Notes: generated from the sequence alone by a model not told the origin. A stretch of DNA of 64,000 nucleotides from Litoribacter populi (GCF_007483685.1 NZ_VMKN01000001.1:1910393-1974392); one strand, 5' to 3'; positions 1 to 9,101 are shown, counted from the first letter of the stretch. A program made the numbers and translations.

Positions 1-1
1 G

Positions 2-757
2 CACGAATATGAAAGACAGATTCATAAGATTGAGACAGGAGAGGATATTCCCTCGGAGACTAGGACCTTTGATGCCACTACGGGTACCACTGCAAGCATG
101 CGAAGTAAGGAAGATCTGAATGATTACAGGTATTTCCCTGAGCCGGATTTGAGTCCTGTTTTGATCTCAGAAGAATGGCTACAATCAGTTAGGGCAGAAA
201 TGCCAACTTTGCCTAGACAATTGTTTAAAAGGTTTGTCAGCGAATATGGACTTCCCGAATATGACGCAGGGGTATTGACAGATTCAAAGGAAATAGCAAT
301 TTACTTTGAAGAGTTGTGCCAAAAAACATCAAACTATAAGGCTGCATCCAACTGGATGATGGGTCCGGTGAAATCATACTTAAATGAGCTCACCTTGCAC
401 ATCTCTGATTTCCCAATATCTCCAGCTCAATTGGCTGAATTGATCGCTCTGATTGATGATGGTAAGGTCAATTTCTCAGTAGCTTCGCAAAAGATTTATC
501 CAGCCATGATTGAGCAGAATCAAAAGGCACCACTTCAGATTGCTGAGGATATGAACTTGATCCAGGAAAGCGATGAAGGCTCCATCAGACCGATTATCGA
601 AAAGGTAATTGCGGCTAACTCTGCTAAGGTGGAAGAATACCGTGCCGGTAAGAAAGGTCTTCTGGGGATGTTTATGGGACAGGTAATGAAGCAGTCTCAT
701 GGCAAGGCAGATCCAAAAGTAGCAAGCAAGATATTGACAGAACTATTAGAAAATTGA
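2..757 (+). CDS. gatB: Asp/Glu-tRNA amidotransferase subunit B, C-terminal part (5' truncated by the window)
   Basis: GatB is the subunit of the GatCAB amidotransferase that phosphorylates and transamidates Glu-tRNA(Gln) or Asp-tRNA(Asn), making the correctly charged tRNA in bacteria that lack the direct synthetase. The reading frame is open from base 2, so the gene starts before the window. The first visible residues match the end of the catalytic cradle (ETRTFDATTG, then MRSKEDLNDYRYFPEPDL, a GatB hallmark). The remainder is the helical linker and the YqeY-like tail domain (GLLGMFMGQVMKQSHGKADP), which contacts tRNA. The ATG at 98 is internal, not a start. The TGA is one base upstream of the next gene's ATG, so the two are probably co-transcribed. 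Identification is secure; only the N-terminal part is missing. Confidence 0.95.
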   Translation, partial: HEYERQIHKIETGEDIPSETRTFDATTGTTASMRSKEDLNDYRYFPEPDLSPVLISEEWLQSVRAEMPTLPRQLFKRFVSEYGLPEYDAGVLTDSKEIAIYFEELCQKTSNYKAASNWMMGPVKSYLNELTLHISDFPISPAQLAELIALIDDGKVNFSVASQKIYPAMIEQNQKAPLQIAEDMNLIQESDEGSIRPIIEKVIAANSAKVEEYRAGKKGLLGMFMGQVMKQSHGKADPKVASKILTELLEN

Positions 758-758
758 T

Positions 759-1877
759 ATGAGTACATTCAAGAACAATGTAGTATTAGTAGCTTTCATC
801 CTCCTGGCTATTTCCTGTACGACCGATAAGGAAAAGTCCTTTGACGGGGAGGTAGTCATCAGCGGCAGCTTCCAGAACCAACCTGAAGGAGCTTTGATTT
901 TGTCCAAATACAAGGACAATTCTAAAGAAACTATAGATTCGATTGCAGTGGATAATGATGGGAGTTTCAATTATACTTTGTCCTTGGATGGACCGGCATT
1001 TTATGATCTGAATCTGATGAACCGTAAAAACATTAGATTGGCGCTTTATAACGAGGATGTGGAGGTAAATTATGATTTCAATTCAGATGAAAAGCCAAAT
1101 ATCAGTGGATCTTCCGATACTGACCAGCTAAAGAAAATAGATAGACTTTCAGAAGAATACCAGGAGGAAGTAAACCAGCTGAATTCCCAGTACTATGAAG
1201 CTATGAATGCTAACAATCAGGAACGCATAAAGGAGATTCAGGAAAAGGCTATGGGGCTTGAAGGCCGTCAGAGTGAGAAGGTAAAGCTAGCAATTCAAGA
1301 TATGGATGGAAGCTTTGCTGCATTAGCAGCTATCGGGATGATCAACCCAAGGTCTGAGTTTCAGTTTTTGGATAGTGTGGTCACTGACCTTGACCAACGA
1401 TACCCCAATACGAGGATGATTACCACGTTGAAGTCTCAATTGGATGAGATGCGAGCCTTGTCCATTGGTCAGCCCGCACCGGAAATTTCCCTTCCTAATC
1501 CTGAAGGACAGACCGTGAATCTTTCCGATTTGAGGGGAAGTTATGTTTTAATTGATTTTTGGGCGGCCTGGTGTAAACCCTGTAGGGAAGAAAACCCCAA
1601 TGTGGTTAGGTTGTACAACAAATATAACGAAAAAGGCTTTGAGGTATTCGGAGTTTCTTTGGACCGTACTCGTGAAGCTTGGTTGAGAGGAATTAAAGAG
1701 GACGGCCTGCCGTGGACGCAAGTTTCCGATCTACAGTATTTTAATTCTGAGGCTGCTTCTCTCTATCAAATTAACGCGATTCCGGCAACTTATCTAATCG
1801 ATCCAGATGGCAATATCATCGCCAAAGACCTTCGTGGACCAAGCCTGGAAAGCAAGCTGAGCGAGCTCTTTGATTAA
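759..1877 (+). CDS. TlpA/ResA-like thiol-disulfide oxidoreductase lipoprotein (DUF4369-type N-terminus)
   Basis: This is a 372-residue exported thioredoxin-fold protein. The N-terminus is a lipoprotein signal (hydrophobic stretch ending LLAISC, Cys at about residue 20), so it should be anchored in the cell envelope. Residues 25-130 resemble the DUF4369 beta domain often placed before redoxin domains in Bacteroidota. A helical, charged linker follows. From about residue 240 comes an AhpC/TSA-TlpA domain with WAAWCKPC; the active-site cysteines are residues 272 and 275. A cis-proline-type segment (AIPATYLID) and a typical C-terminus follow. The family reduces or isomerises periplasmic disulfides or takes part in cytochrome c maturation; the substrate here is unknown. 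The gene starts one base after gatB and is followed by a strong terminator. Confidence 0.88.
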   Translation: MSTFKNNVVLVAFILLAISCTTDKEKSFDGEVVISGSFQNQPEGALILSKYKDNSKETIDSIAVDNDGSFNYTLSLDGPAFYDLNLMNRKNIRLALYNEDVEVNYDFNSDEKPNISGSSDTDQLKKIDRLSEEYQEEVNQLNSQYYEAMNANNQERIKEIQEKAMGLEGRQSEKVKLAIQDMDGSFAALAAIGMINPRSEFQFLDSVVTDLDQRYPNTRMITTLKSQLDEMRALSIGQPAPEISLPNPEGQTVNLSDLRGSYVLIDFWAAWCKPCREENPNVVRLYNKYNEKGFEVFGVSLDRTREAWLRGIKEDGLPWTQVSDLQYFNSEAASLYQINAIPATYLIDPDGNIIAKDLRGPSLESKLSELFD

Positions 1878-1899
1878 TCCAACTCGCTTTGGAAAACTT

Positions 1900-1932
1900 A
1901 AGCCTTTCTTTGAAATAAGAAGGGCTTTTTTC
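1900..1932 (+). terminator. Rho-independent terminator after the TlpA-like gene
   Basis: A 10-bp stem (AAGCCTTTCT pairing with AGAAGGGCTT, one G-U pair) encloses the loop TTGAAATA and is followed by a T-rich run. It starts 23 bases after the stop codon. A weaker second hairpin (AGGTGT...ACACCT, 1976-2003) followed by seven T lies further downstream; the rest of the spacer up to 2163 shows nothing clear. Confidence 0.8.
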
Positions 1933-2163
1933 GTTATTACTTAAGACCTTAGCCCGATACTTAAAATATGTTAAGAGGTGTAAAAATAATTATATCAACA
2001 CCTTTTTTTATCGATTTATTCATTGCAATATTGCATCCAATTAAAGGACGTCTGCCTTTAGCAGAATCCCTTTCCAAAATGGGTTAAATCTAGGTCTGGA
2101 ATGGTTTTTGCAAAGGGTGGGACAACGAAAAAAACAATTTAAACAATCCCTCTAAAATCAAAC

Positions 2164-2631
2164 ATGAAAAAAAGAACTGCAAAATCCCCTTTGAGTAGGC
2201 TGTTGACCCTCGCTCTATTTTGTCTATTAGCAATGGGTGCTTGTAAAAGTAAGAAGAAGGTAACTGAAGCGGCCCCAGAACCGCAACCAGTAGAGGAGCC
2301 AGCTCCGGCTCCTGCGCCAGCCCAGCCAAGTGCAGAAGAGGAAGCGGTAAGCAAGCTTGAAAATTATTTCAATTCCATCGCCAATTCTTCCAATGTAAAC
2401 AGCGCCAACTCCTCTATCCAGGAAGCTCTATCAATGTTTGCCAATCAGCAGACCCCAGTGTTGATCGTGATCTATGAAGAAAACGGTATGAAGGACTACG
2501 ATGAGCCTACCACCATCGAGAAGTATCTTAACTATTTGAAGGACACTAAGAAAAACCTGAACTTCATCAGTGACGTAAGAGTGGACAACAGTGGCAAAGT
2601 GACTGAACTTGAATTACGTCGAAGAAGATAA
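2164..2631 (+). CDS. Small lipoprotein of unknown function, first gene of the LRR operon
   Basis: The 155-residue product begins with a lipoprotein signal: basic N-terminus, hydrophobic core and LLAMGAC lipobox, with Cys at about residue 27. A Lys-rich patch and a Pro/Ala/Glu linker (residues 35-60) follow, probably a flexible tether. The C-terminal 95 residues are a compact alpha/beta region ending in DSGKVTELELRRRR. Its pattern (LENYFNSIA..., then TTIEKYLNYLKD) loosely parallels the N-terminal region of the proteins at 2667 and 4068, suggesting a shared NTF2-like fold; this is inference from visual comparison. No known function was recognised. It is likely the membrane-anchored member of the four-gene operon that runs to 6515. 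Confidence 0.8.
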   Translation: MKKRTAKSPLSRLLTLALFCLLAMGACKSKKKVTEAAPEPQPVEEPAPAPAPAQPSAEEEAVSKLENYFNSIANSSNVNSANSSIQEALSMFANQQTPVLIVIYEENGMKDYDEPTTIEKYLNYLKDTKKNLNFISDVRVDNSGKVTELELRRRR

Positions 2632-2666
2632 AATCCCAATCCTTATAAAAAAGAATCTAACTAAAA

Positions 2667-3245
2667 ATGAAAAAATACTTCCCTTCATTTATCTTAATGT
2701 TTTTGCTGACTTCAGTAGTAGCCGTTGCCCAGTCTAACGACATTAGCCCTCAGAGAAAACAAGCCATTGACTCCTTGGCACTGGAAAAAGTAAAGGACCT
2801 TAGCAAGTACATCAGCATCATCGGTAGCAAAGAAACCCAGTTTTCTGAAGCTAACCGTGTAATGGACAGAGCTGAGGAGCTTTTTGCACCCGATGCAGAG
2901 ATGGGCGTTTCATCCATCAACACCAAAGAAGTAGCTTACTACAAAGTAAGAAGGTACTTCGAAAGATTGATGGCGTTGAACTATGACAGGGTAAATATCA
3001 GTTGGTATGATATCCATTACATCAGTGATTTGGAAAGACAGCCTGACGGCAGGTTCGTAGGTGTGGTGACCGTGTACCAGAGATTTGAAGGTACATCCCA
3101 AGAAGCTGGTCTAAACTATAGAGACACCACCAAAAAAGACATCACCATCTACGTGGAAAGAAAATCCACTCAAGTTGCGGGTAGAACGATCGAGTTCTGG
3201 GACGTAATGCTTGGTGATATTCGTGTGACTGAAACTACCTCATGA
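2667..3245 (+). CDS. Exported protein of unknown function, NTF2-like pattern
   Basis: This 192-residue protein has a cleavable signal peptide (MKKYF..., hydrophobic core, cleavage near VAVAQS). The mature part has the arrangement helix, GSKET, helix, FAPDAEMGVSS, INTKEVAYYKVRRYFERL, then four beta strands. That organisation is typical of NTF2/SnoaL-like domains. The order 'sG(s/n)(k/r)ET...VM...F...V...(k)eV..Y.......' recurs at the start of the LRR protein at 4068, so the two probably share a domain. No catalytic motif was recognised. Its ATG lies 35 bases after the previous stop, and its end overlaps the next gene by 4 bases, indicating translational coupling. Function is unknown. Confidence 0.8.
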   Translation: MKKYFPSFILMFLLTSVVAVAQSNDISPQRKQAIDSLALEKVKDLSKYISIIGSKETQFSEANRVMDRAEELFAPDAEMGVSSINTKEVAYYKVRRYFERLMALNYDRVNISWYDIHYISDLERQPDGRFVGVVTVYQRFEGTSQEAGLNYRDTTKKDITIYVERKSTQVAGRTIEFWDVMLGDIRVTETTS

Positions 3246-4081
3246 GAAAAATAGCATTATTAGTAATATTAATAATCTCATCCATACAGTTTGCGCCGGG
3301 GCAAGGCTTATACAGCCCCGGCCAACCTTCGGATGATGGCAGATTTGCCGCCTCCACTAAACAAGTAAATCAATTTTTTAGAAGGTTTAATGCCGAAGAG
3401 AGCCAGGATGGCAAAAAGCGGTATTATTCCAATGATGCAGAGTACAGAAGTACAGACTTGCGCAAGAAATTCCTAGACATCCTTTTCGATAATGAGACTT
3501 CAAGTATAGAGGCAGCTCTCAAGAAAGAATTTGTGATTGATGTCATCGATGAAGAGCAGCCAAAATACCTTGATTTCCATCAAGGAGAATGGTTTGCTGA
3601 AGTACAGACCACCTTTAAATACCAAGGTAAGTCCGAGAATGTGACTTTGTTCATGAAGCTCCAGCCTGAGGGATTAGGATACGAATGGGTAATTGAGCGG
3701 GTAGGTTTTGAGCCGTTCCAAAAATATTTTGACAAGGACTCTGGTTCCAAAAAACAGTTCCTTCATCCTTTGAGCCATGAACTGGATTTTATGAATCTGA
3801 GAAGGGCTTTTCAGGAAAATCCCAAGCCGGAGTCGTATACGCCCACCGACTATGAGCCGGATTATTTGACATTGTTTCTTTATGAAATCAAAAAGGGTCA
3901 CTTTAAATTTGAGAACGTGACTGACCTGAAGTTTCATTTTTTCCAAATTGACAATTGGTATTTTGAACTCGCCCAGTTCAATAGACCTGGTTTCAATACG
4001 GGATGGCTAATTTCCAATCTTGTCAAGCTTCAAGAAGGTGATGAAGAGGCCGTATTAAAGTATATTTATGATCAGAAATAA
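3242..4081 (+). CDS. Exported protein of unknown function (FFRRFN-type)
   Basis: The 279-residue protein starts with a signal peptide (MRKIALLVILIISSIQ, cleavage near FAPGQG). The mature part opens with KQVNQFFRRFNAEE, a pattern I associate with uncharacterised Bacteroidota exported proteins. Two apparent alpha/beta halves follow: residues 45-160, with strands such as WFAEVQTTFKYQ, and residues 170-279, with FHFFQIDNWYFELAQFNRPG. No cysteine pairs, metal motifs or enzymatic signatures are visible. The ATG overlaps the preceding stop (ATGA), and its own end overlaps the LRR gene by 14 bases, so production is probably coupled to that of its neighbours. It may be a partner of the LRR protein; that is inference. 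Confidence 0.8.
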   Translation: MRKIALLVILIISSIQFAPGQGLYSPGQPSDDGRFAASTKQVNQFFRRFNAEESQDGKKRYYSNDAEYRSTDLRKKFLDILFDNETSSIEAALKKEFVIDVIDEEQPKYLDFHQGEWFAEVQTTFKYQGKSENVTLFMKLQPEGLGYEWVIERVGFEPFQKYFDKDSGSKKQFLHPLSHELDFMNLRRAFQENPKPESYTPTDYEPDYLTLFLYEIKKGHFKFENVTDLKFHFFQIDNWYFELAQFNRPGFNTGWLISNLVKLQEGDEEAVLKYIYDQK

Positions 4082-6515
4082 GGTAATTTGTTTAGTAATT
4101 GCCTTCTGTGGACCCTTTTCAGCAATTATTGCGCAAGATTTGGGAACCTACACCAAGCAGGAGGTAAAGGAATTTTCGTCCAAAGCAGAGGATCAGGTCA
4201 AATTCCTGGAGTATTTCCTTAATACTGTTGGAAACAGGGAGACCTCAGCACGTGACAAAGATGTCATGGTAAGGGAGAGTTTTGTCAAAATCTTCCGTGA
4301 TGGGAAAGTTCAGGTAGAAGATGATCTCTTGCTTGATAGAAAGGTCATTACCAACAAGGATGTCACTGCCTATCTTAAGGATGTGGACTTTTTCTTCCGT
4401 CACGCTAATTTCAAGTTTAATATCAAGGAAGTAAAACCATTTCTTAGAGACAATGATGAATTGTCCTTCTTGGTCACCCTGGATCGTATTCTTTCAGCTG
4501 AAGGAATTGAAGGTGAAAAGATTGAAAACACTAAGCCGAGGTTTATTGAGATCAACCTTGATCCTAAATCCAATGACCTTAAGATCGTAAGTATGTACAC
4601 CACCAAACTTAGCCGTGACAAAGAGCTGGCTGAATGGTGGGAAAGCCTTTCCTATGAGTGGAGGTCCTATTTTGAGGAAGAGTATGGGCTTTCTGAGGGG
4701 GATTCTGTAGAAATAGAGATGATCACCCGAATGAGCGCCATAGACAGCATTGACCTTTCTGGTAGAGAAAGAATATTTGATCTGACTCCCATTTATGCTC
4801 TACGTGATCTGAAGTACATCAATTTGAGCAATACCAATATTGAGGACTTGGGACCTGTTTCGCATGTGACTTATCTCAAGCATTTGGATATTTCCAACAC
4901 ACCGACAGAGGATATACAATTTATCAAATATTCTGAGGCCTTGGAATACTTGGATATTTCCAACACCAAGATTTATGATATAGAAGTGCTTAGTGTTTTG
5001 CGAAATCTTAAAACTCTTAAAGTAGCCAATACACCAATCCGTAGTTTTGGTGTCCTGAACAATTTTGGCAACCTAGAGGAGTTGGACCTAACAGAAAGTG
5101 GTTTCAACAACATGGAAAGCATCAACGAGCTGAAAAACCTTAGAAAGCTGAATTTGAAAGGTAACTATTTGATCAATTATGAATATGTAGCTGAACTTTC
5201 AAATTTGGAAAACATCAAACTTGAGGACACGAATATTCTGGATCTTACCCCATTAGCAGAGCTTGAAAATCTAAAGATTGTAAATATCAACAGCTCCGAG
5301 GTAAGTAGCTTGGAACCTCTTAACCAAAAGAAATCACTTCAACGGATCTATGCCGATAGGACAAGTATTTCTGAAAAAAATGCTGATGAGTTTACACGAA
5401 GAAACAGAAATGTGCTGTTGATCCATAACGTGGAAAACCTTCAGAGTTGGTGGAGTACATTGCCCGAAGGCTGGAGGGAAGTTTTACAGAAAAATTACCC
5501 TGGTCTTTCTGATAAACCTTCTGTAGAAGATTTATCTAGTTTAGTGGGAAGTGATAATTTGGACCTTTCCAATAGTGAAATAGTTAATCTTAGACCTGCA
5601 ATTAAGTTCAAAAAGATATCGGAGTTGGATTTTTCCAACACTAAAGTTCATGACTTAAGTCCATTGGCTGAGGTTAAAACTTTGGAAAAATTGATAGCCA
5701 ACAACTCAGCAGTTACTAACGTGGAGGCACTAGAAAACCTCAGTGGGTTGACAATAGTTGAGCTGAAAGGCACTCCAATAAAGTCCATCAAATCGCTTAA
5801 CTTTCTTAAGAATTTAGATTTTGTCGATGTTGACAAAACTGAAATTCCGAAGTGGGAGGTTGAAAACCTTCTCCAGATAAACCCGCAAACCAACATTGTT
5901 TTCCGTTCGGAAGAGCTAAACAGCTGGTGGAGAAATCTTGAGGGTGTTTGGAAAAGCGTATTGAAAGATCAATTTGGAATAGGGGAGAATCCATCCAGCC
6001 GAGAATTGCATAAGGTTACTGCTAGCACTACTGTTAAGATTAATGGAGAAAGAATAAATAACCTGGAACCATTGACTATTTTCATTAACTTAAAAGAACT
6101 GGAAATTCGAGATGTACCCTTGACAGACATAAGTGCTTTGGGTAGAATCGAGGGACTGCAGAAAATTAGCATCACCCAGGCACCGGTGATGTCGGTAGCA
6201 CCATTGTTCAACCTTTATGAACTTGAAGAACTGAATCTTTCCAATACAGGAGTAGAGGACCTTAGACCTCTGGCTAAACTGACCAAATTGAAAGATTTGA
6301 ATCTTTCAGGTACCAATATTAAAAGGTTAAACGGGCTGGATAATCTTTACGATTTACGTAGTCTTGACATTGCTAATACCAATGCCAGAACCTTAAAGCC
6401 TATTATGGGGCTAAGGAATTTGGAAGAGCTTAAATGTTTTAATACTCGAATCAACAGAAGGCAGGTCGAGCAGTTTCAACGCGCCAATCCTGATACCGAT
6501 GTAAGATATTATTGA
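4068..6515 (+). CDS. Exported leucine-rich-repeat protein with three WW-helix modules
   Basis: The 815-residue product has a signal peptide (cleavage near AIIAQD), an N-terminal domain of about 165 residues resembling the product at 2667, and then about twenty LRRs of the 22-residue internalin-like type (LKYLDISNT, LEELDLTES, LRPLAKLTKLKDLNLSGT). Three helical modules divide the LRRs. Each begins with an L-x-x-W-W-x-x-L-x-x-x-W signature, with Trp pairs at about residues 190, 461 and 620, followed by a helix and a return into repeats. LRR solenoids bind proteins; the partner is unknown. No C-terminal sorting domain of the T9SS type is evident, the protein ending in QFQRANPDTDVRYY. It is the last gene of the operon and is followed by a terminator. 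Confidence 0.85.
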   Translation: MIRNKVICLVIAFCGPFSAIIAQDLGTYTKQEVKEFSSKAEDQVKFLEYFLNTVGNRETSARDKDVMVRESFVKIFRDGKVQVEDDLLLDRKVITNKDVTAYLKDVDFFFRHANFKFNIKEVKPFLRDNDELSFLVTLDRILSAEGIEGEKIENTKPRFIEINLDPKSNDLKIVSMYTTKLSRDKELAEWWESLSYEWRSYFEEEYGLSEGDSVEIEMITRMSAIDSIDLSGRERIFDLTPIYALRDLKYINLSNTNIEDLGPVSHVTYLKHLDISNTPTEDIQFIKYSEALEYLDISNTKIYDIEVLSVLRNLKTLKVANTPIRSFGVLNNFGNLEELDLTESGFNNMESINELKNLRKLNLKGNYLINYEYVAELSNLENIKLEDTNILDLTPLAELENLKIVNINSSEVSSLEPLNQKKSLQRIYADRTSISEKNADEFTRRNRNVLLIHNVENLQSWWSTLPEGWREVLQKNYPGLSDKPSVEDLSSLVGSDNLDLSNSEIVNLRPAIKFKKISELDFSNTKVHDLSPLAEVKTLEKLIANNSAVTNVEALENLSGLTIVELKGTPIKSIKSLNFLKNLDFVDVDKTEIPKWEVENLLQINPQTNIVFRSEELNSWWRNLEGVWKSVLKDQFGIGENPSSRELHKVTASTTVKINGERINNLEPLTIFINLKELEIRDVPLTDISALGRIEGLQKISITQAPVMSVAPLFNLYELEELNLSNTGVEDLRPLAKLTKLKDLNLSGTNIKRLNGLDNLYDLRSLDIANTNARTLKPIMGLRNLEELKCFNTRINRRQVEQFQRANPDTDVRYY

Positions 6516-6543
6516 TCTGACTTTCAATGTTATAAAATAGCTT

Positions 6544-6583
6544 TAAAAGCTCCGGGAATCATTTCTCGGAGCTTTTAGTTTTA
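6544..6583 (+). terminator. Rho-independent terminator of the LRR operon
   Basis: A perfect 11-bp stem (TAAAAGCTCCG with CGGAGCTTTTA) closes a 12-base loop and is followed by a T-rich tail. It lies about 30 bases after the LRR stop. Confidence 0.85.
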
Positions 6584-6669
6584 TTGGCTTATCTAAACAG
6601 TTTATTTAATTATTAGCAGAAGAACTTATTTAGAATTATTTTGCGACCAAACTGTGATTTAATCGAAAA

Positions 6670-8844
6670 ATGAGAATGATTTTACTAAGTGACCTTAATT
6701 TTTCATTACCGTTAAGTAATCCGGTACTTATTTTTTCAATTATTCTATTCATTATTCTTTTTGCCCCACTTCTGCTCAACAAGCTTAAAATTCCCCAGCT
6801 TATAGGTTTAATTATTGCAGGCGCTTTCATTGGTCCACATGGGTTTCATTTACTTGAGCGAGATAGTAGTGTGATTCTTTTTGGAACAGTAGGTTTGTTG
6901 TATATCATGTTTTTGGCTGGATTAGAGATTGATCTTGCCGATTTCAAGAAAAACAGTTCAAAAAGTATTGTATTTGGATTGTTTACATTTTTAATCCCGA
7001 TGGGTTTAGGCACACTGAGTGGTTTATACATTCTCAACTTCAACATGATGACCTCAGTACTGCTAGCGAGTATGTTTGCCTCTCATACCTTGATTTCTTA
7101 CCCTATAATCAGTAAAATGGGAATAACGAAAAACAAGGCGGTTAACATAACCGTGGGTGGTACGATGATTACTGACACACTTGCACTTTTGGTGCTGGCG
7201 GTGATTGCGGGAATGGCAACAGGGGAACTAAATAATGAATTTTGGATACGCTTAGTAATATCTGTGATTGTTTTTGCCCTTATTGTAACACTTGGTTTTC
7301 CTTTAGTTGGGAGATGGTTTTTCAAAAAAAATGACGACAATATAAGTCAATATATCTTCGTCTTGGGTCTTGTCTTTATGGGGGCCTTTTTGGCTGAAGC
7401 GGCAGGGATAGAAGCAATTATCGGTGCTTTCTTAGCTGGATTGGCCTTGAATAGGCTCATACCTCATACCTCCCCGTTAATGAACCGGATAGAGTTTGTA
7501 GGTAATGCTCTTTTCATCCCCTTCTTTTTGATTGGGGTAGGGATGTTGATTGACTACAGCGTGTTTTTTAATGATGTAGAAACAATATTCGTAGCTGTTA
7601 CTATGACGGTGGTAGCGACGCTATCCAAATATTTGGCGGCCACTTTGACTCAAAAAACCTTTAAGTTTAGCACAGCTCAAAGGGATGTTATTTTTGGACT
7701 TAGCAACGCCCAGGCCGCTGCGACACTTGCAGCAGTTTTGATAGGCTATGAAATTATACTAGGAGAGGCCCCGGATGGTACACCAATTAGGCTTTTAAAT
7801 GAAGCTATTCTTAATGGTACCATTTTGATGATTTTGGTGACATGTACCATAGCATCCTTCGTCGCCCAACGAGGAGCGACAAAAATAGCCATCCAGGAAA
7901 ATCAAGGCAAAAAGGATGAAGAAGAGGAGGAAGAAGAAGCCAAAGAGAAAATTCTTATTCCTATCAATTATCCCGAAAATATTGAGGAGTTGATTAACCT
8001 GGGTGTAACTGTAAAGTCCCAATCTGCCAGAAATAATCTTTTGGCTCTCAACATAATCCCTACAGATTCCTCAGATGAGAATTTAGAGAAAAATGCTAAA
8101 AAATTGCTGGAAAAGGCCAGTGTATTGGCTGCAGCAACCGATAATATTCTTACGGAACTCATTCGATATGATTCCAATATTGTAAACGGTATTACCAATG
8201 TGGTGAAGGAAAACAAAGTTTCAGATATAATTCTGGGTTTACACAAGCAGGGAGGGATCTCAGACTCATTCTTAGGTAATTTGACTGAGGGAATTCTAAG
8301 TAAATGTAATGCCACTACGCTTATTTATCGCAATGCTCAACCTATTAATACCATACAAAGACATCTCATAGTGGTACCAGAAAATGCCGAGAAAGAAATG
8401 GGATTCCCGTTTTGGTTACTGCGGGTTTGGAATATTGGTAGAAATACAGGTGCAAAATTGGTGTTTTACGCATCATCTCCAACTTTGGAATTTATCAAAC
8501 AGGTAAATAAGAACCATCCCATCGAGGCTGATTTTGTAGAGTTCAGTGATTGGGAGGACTTCTTGATCATCTCTAGGGACATGAAAGCCAATGATGCCTT
8601 GATGATTGTGATGAGTCGTAAAACTGGCATTTCTTACAATCAGATTATGGGCAAGATGCCAAAATATCTGAACAATTACTTCAACAATAACAACTACATA
8701 TTAGTATTCCCGATGCAGTTTGGTTTTGATCAAAAAAATATGTCAGACTATTCCGGCACAACTTTGTTCAACCCCCTTTTGAACAATATGGAAAAATTTG
8801 ATGACTTAGGAAAAACCCTTTCTAAGCTCTTTAAAAAGAAATAA
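6670..8844 (+). CDS. CPA2-type cation:proton antiporter (KefB/NapA-like) with cytoplasmic USP-like tail
   Basis: This 724-residue membrane protein has about 12-13 transmembrane segments in residues 10-405, with CPA2 hallmarks: GLIIAGAFIGPHGF early, FLAGLEIDL, and the paired-Asp region around MITDTLALL. It probably exchanges Na+ or K+ for H+ across the inner membrane. A linker rich in Glu (KKDEEEEEEEAKEK, about residues 415-430) leads into a 290-residue soluble tail with two alpha/beta halves. The segment DIILGLHKQGG, followed by a Gly/Ser segment, resembles universal-stress-protein nucleotide-binding folds, so gating by a nucleotide is plausible. There is no TrkA_N (KefC-type NAD) domain. A second ATG two codons downstream is an alternative start. 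It stands alone between two terminator-bearing regions. Confidence 0.85.
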   Translation: MRMILLSDLNFSLPLSNPVLIFSIILFIILFAPLLLNKLKIPQLIGLIIAGAFIGPHGFHLLERDSSVILFGTVGLLYIMFLAGLEIDLADFKKNSSKSIVFGLFTFLIPMGLGTLSGLYILNFNMMTSVLLASMFASHTLISYPIISKMGITKNKAVNITVGGTMITDTLALLVLAVIAGMATGELNNEFWIRLVISVIVFALIVTLGFPLVGRWFFKKNDDNISQYIFVLGLVFMGAFLAEAAGIEAIIGAFLAGLALNRLIPHTSPLMNRIEFVGNALFIPFFLIGVGMLIDYSVFFNDVETIFVAVTMTVVATLSKYLAATLTQKTFKFSTAQRDVIFGLSNAQAAATLAAVLIGYEIILGEAPDGTPIRLLNEAILNGTILMILVTCTIASFVAQRGATKIAIQENQGKKDEEEEEEEAKEKILIPINYPENIEELINLGVTVKSQSARNNLLALNIIPTDSSDENLEKNAKKLLEKASVLAAATDNILTELIRYDSNIVNGITNVVKENKVSDIILGLHKQGGISDSFLGNLTEGILSKCNATTLIYRNAQPINTIQRHLIVVPENAEKEMGFPFWLLRVWNIGRNTGAKLVFYASSPTLEFIKQVNKNHPIEADFVEFSDWEDFLIISRDMKANDALMIVMSRKTGISYNQIMGKMPKYLNNYFNNNNYILVFPMQFGFDQKNMSDYSGTTLFNPLLNNMEKFDDLGKTLSKLFKKK

Positions 8845-9046
8845 AACCATCTTGTAGTTTTGTTTATTTCCTGTGAATTGAGGACAGATCAAATGTTGAT
8901 TTTTATTTCAATATGTTTAGAGTATTCTTTATACAGAAGCTTTATTAAAACAGTATTAAAATTTGGATTTATTGGGATATGTCCTAATATTGATTAAGTG
9001 TTTTTTATTTGTTCATTGTGTATTTGACCAATGTTGAGTCAATTTC

Positions 9047-9101
9047 AGACTGTTTCTACACTGGTTGAACACTGGTTTAAGACTGGTCTTACACTGGTTT
9101 A
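9047..9101 (+). repeat. Five-unit degenerate tandem repeat with an exact 11-bp period
   Basis: The successive units are AGACTGTTTCT, ACACTGGTTGA, ACACTGGTTTA, AGACTGGTCTT and ACACTGGTTTA. The core ACTGGT starts at 9060, 9071, 9082 and 9093, exactly 11 bp apart; the first unit lacks one G. The period is close to one helical turn, so all cores would face the same side of the DNA, as in a binding array for an oligomeric protein. A candidate -7 box lies 49 bp downstream. Function is unknown. Confidence 0.7.

Noticed and set aside
5648-5896. Antisense ORFs in the LRR gene and similar minus/plus shadows elsewhere
   Set aside because: They lie fully inside strong coding sequence in another frame and show no family features.
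9047-9101. Tandem repeats as a CRISPR array
   Set aside because: Units are 11 bp with no spacers and no cas genes are in the window.
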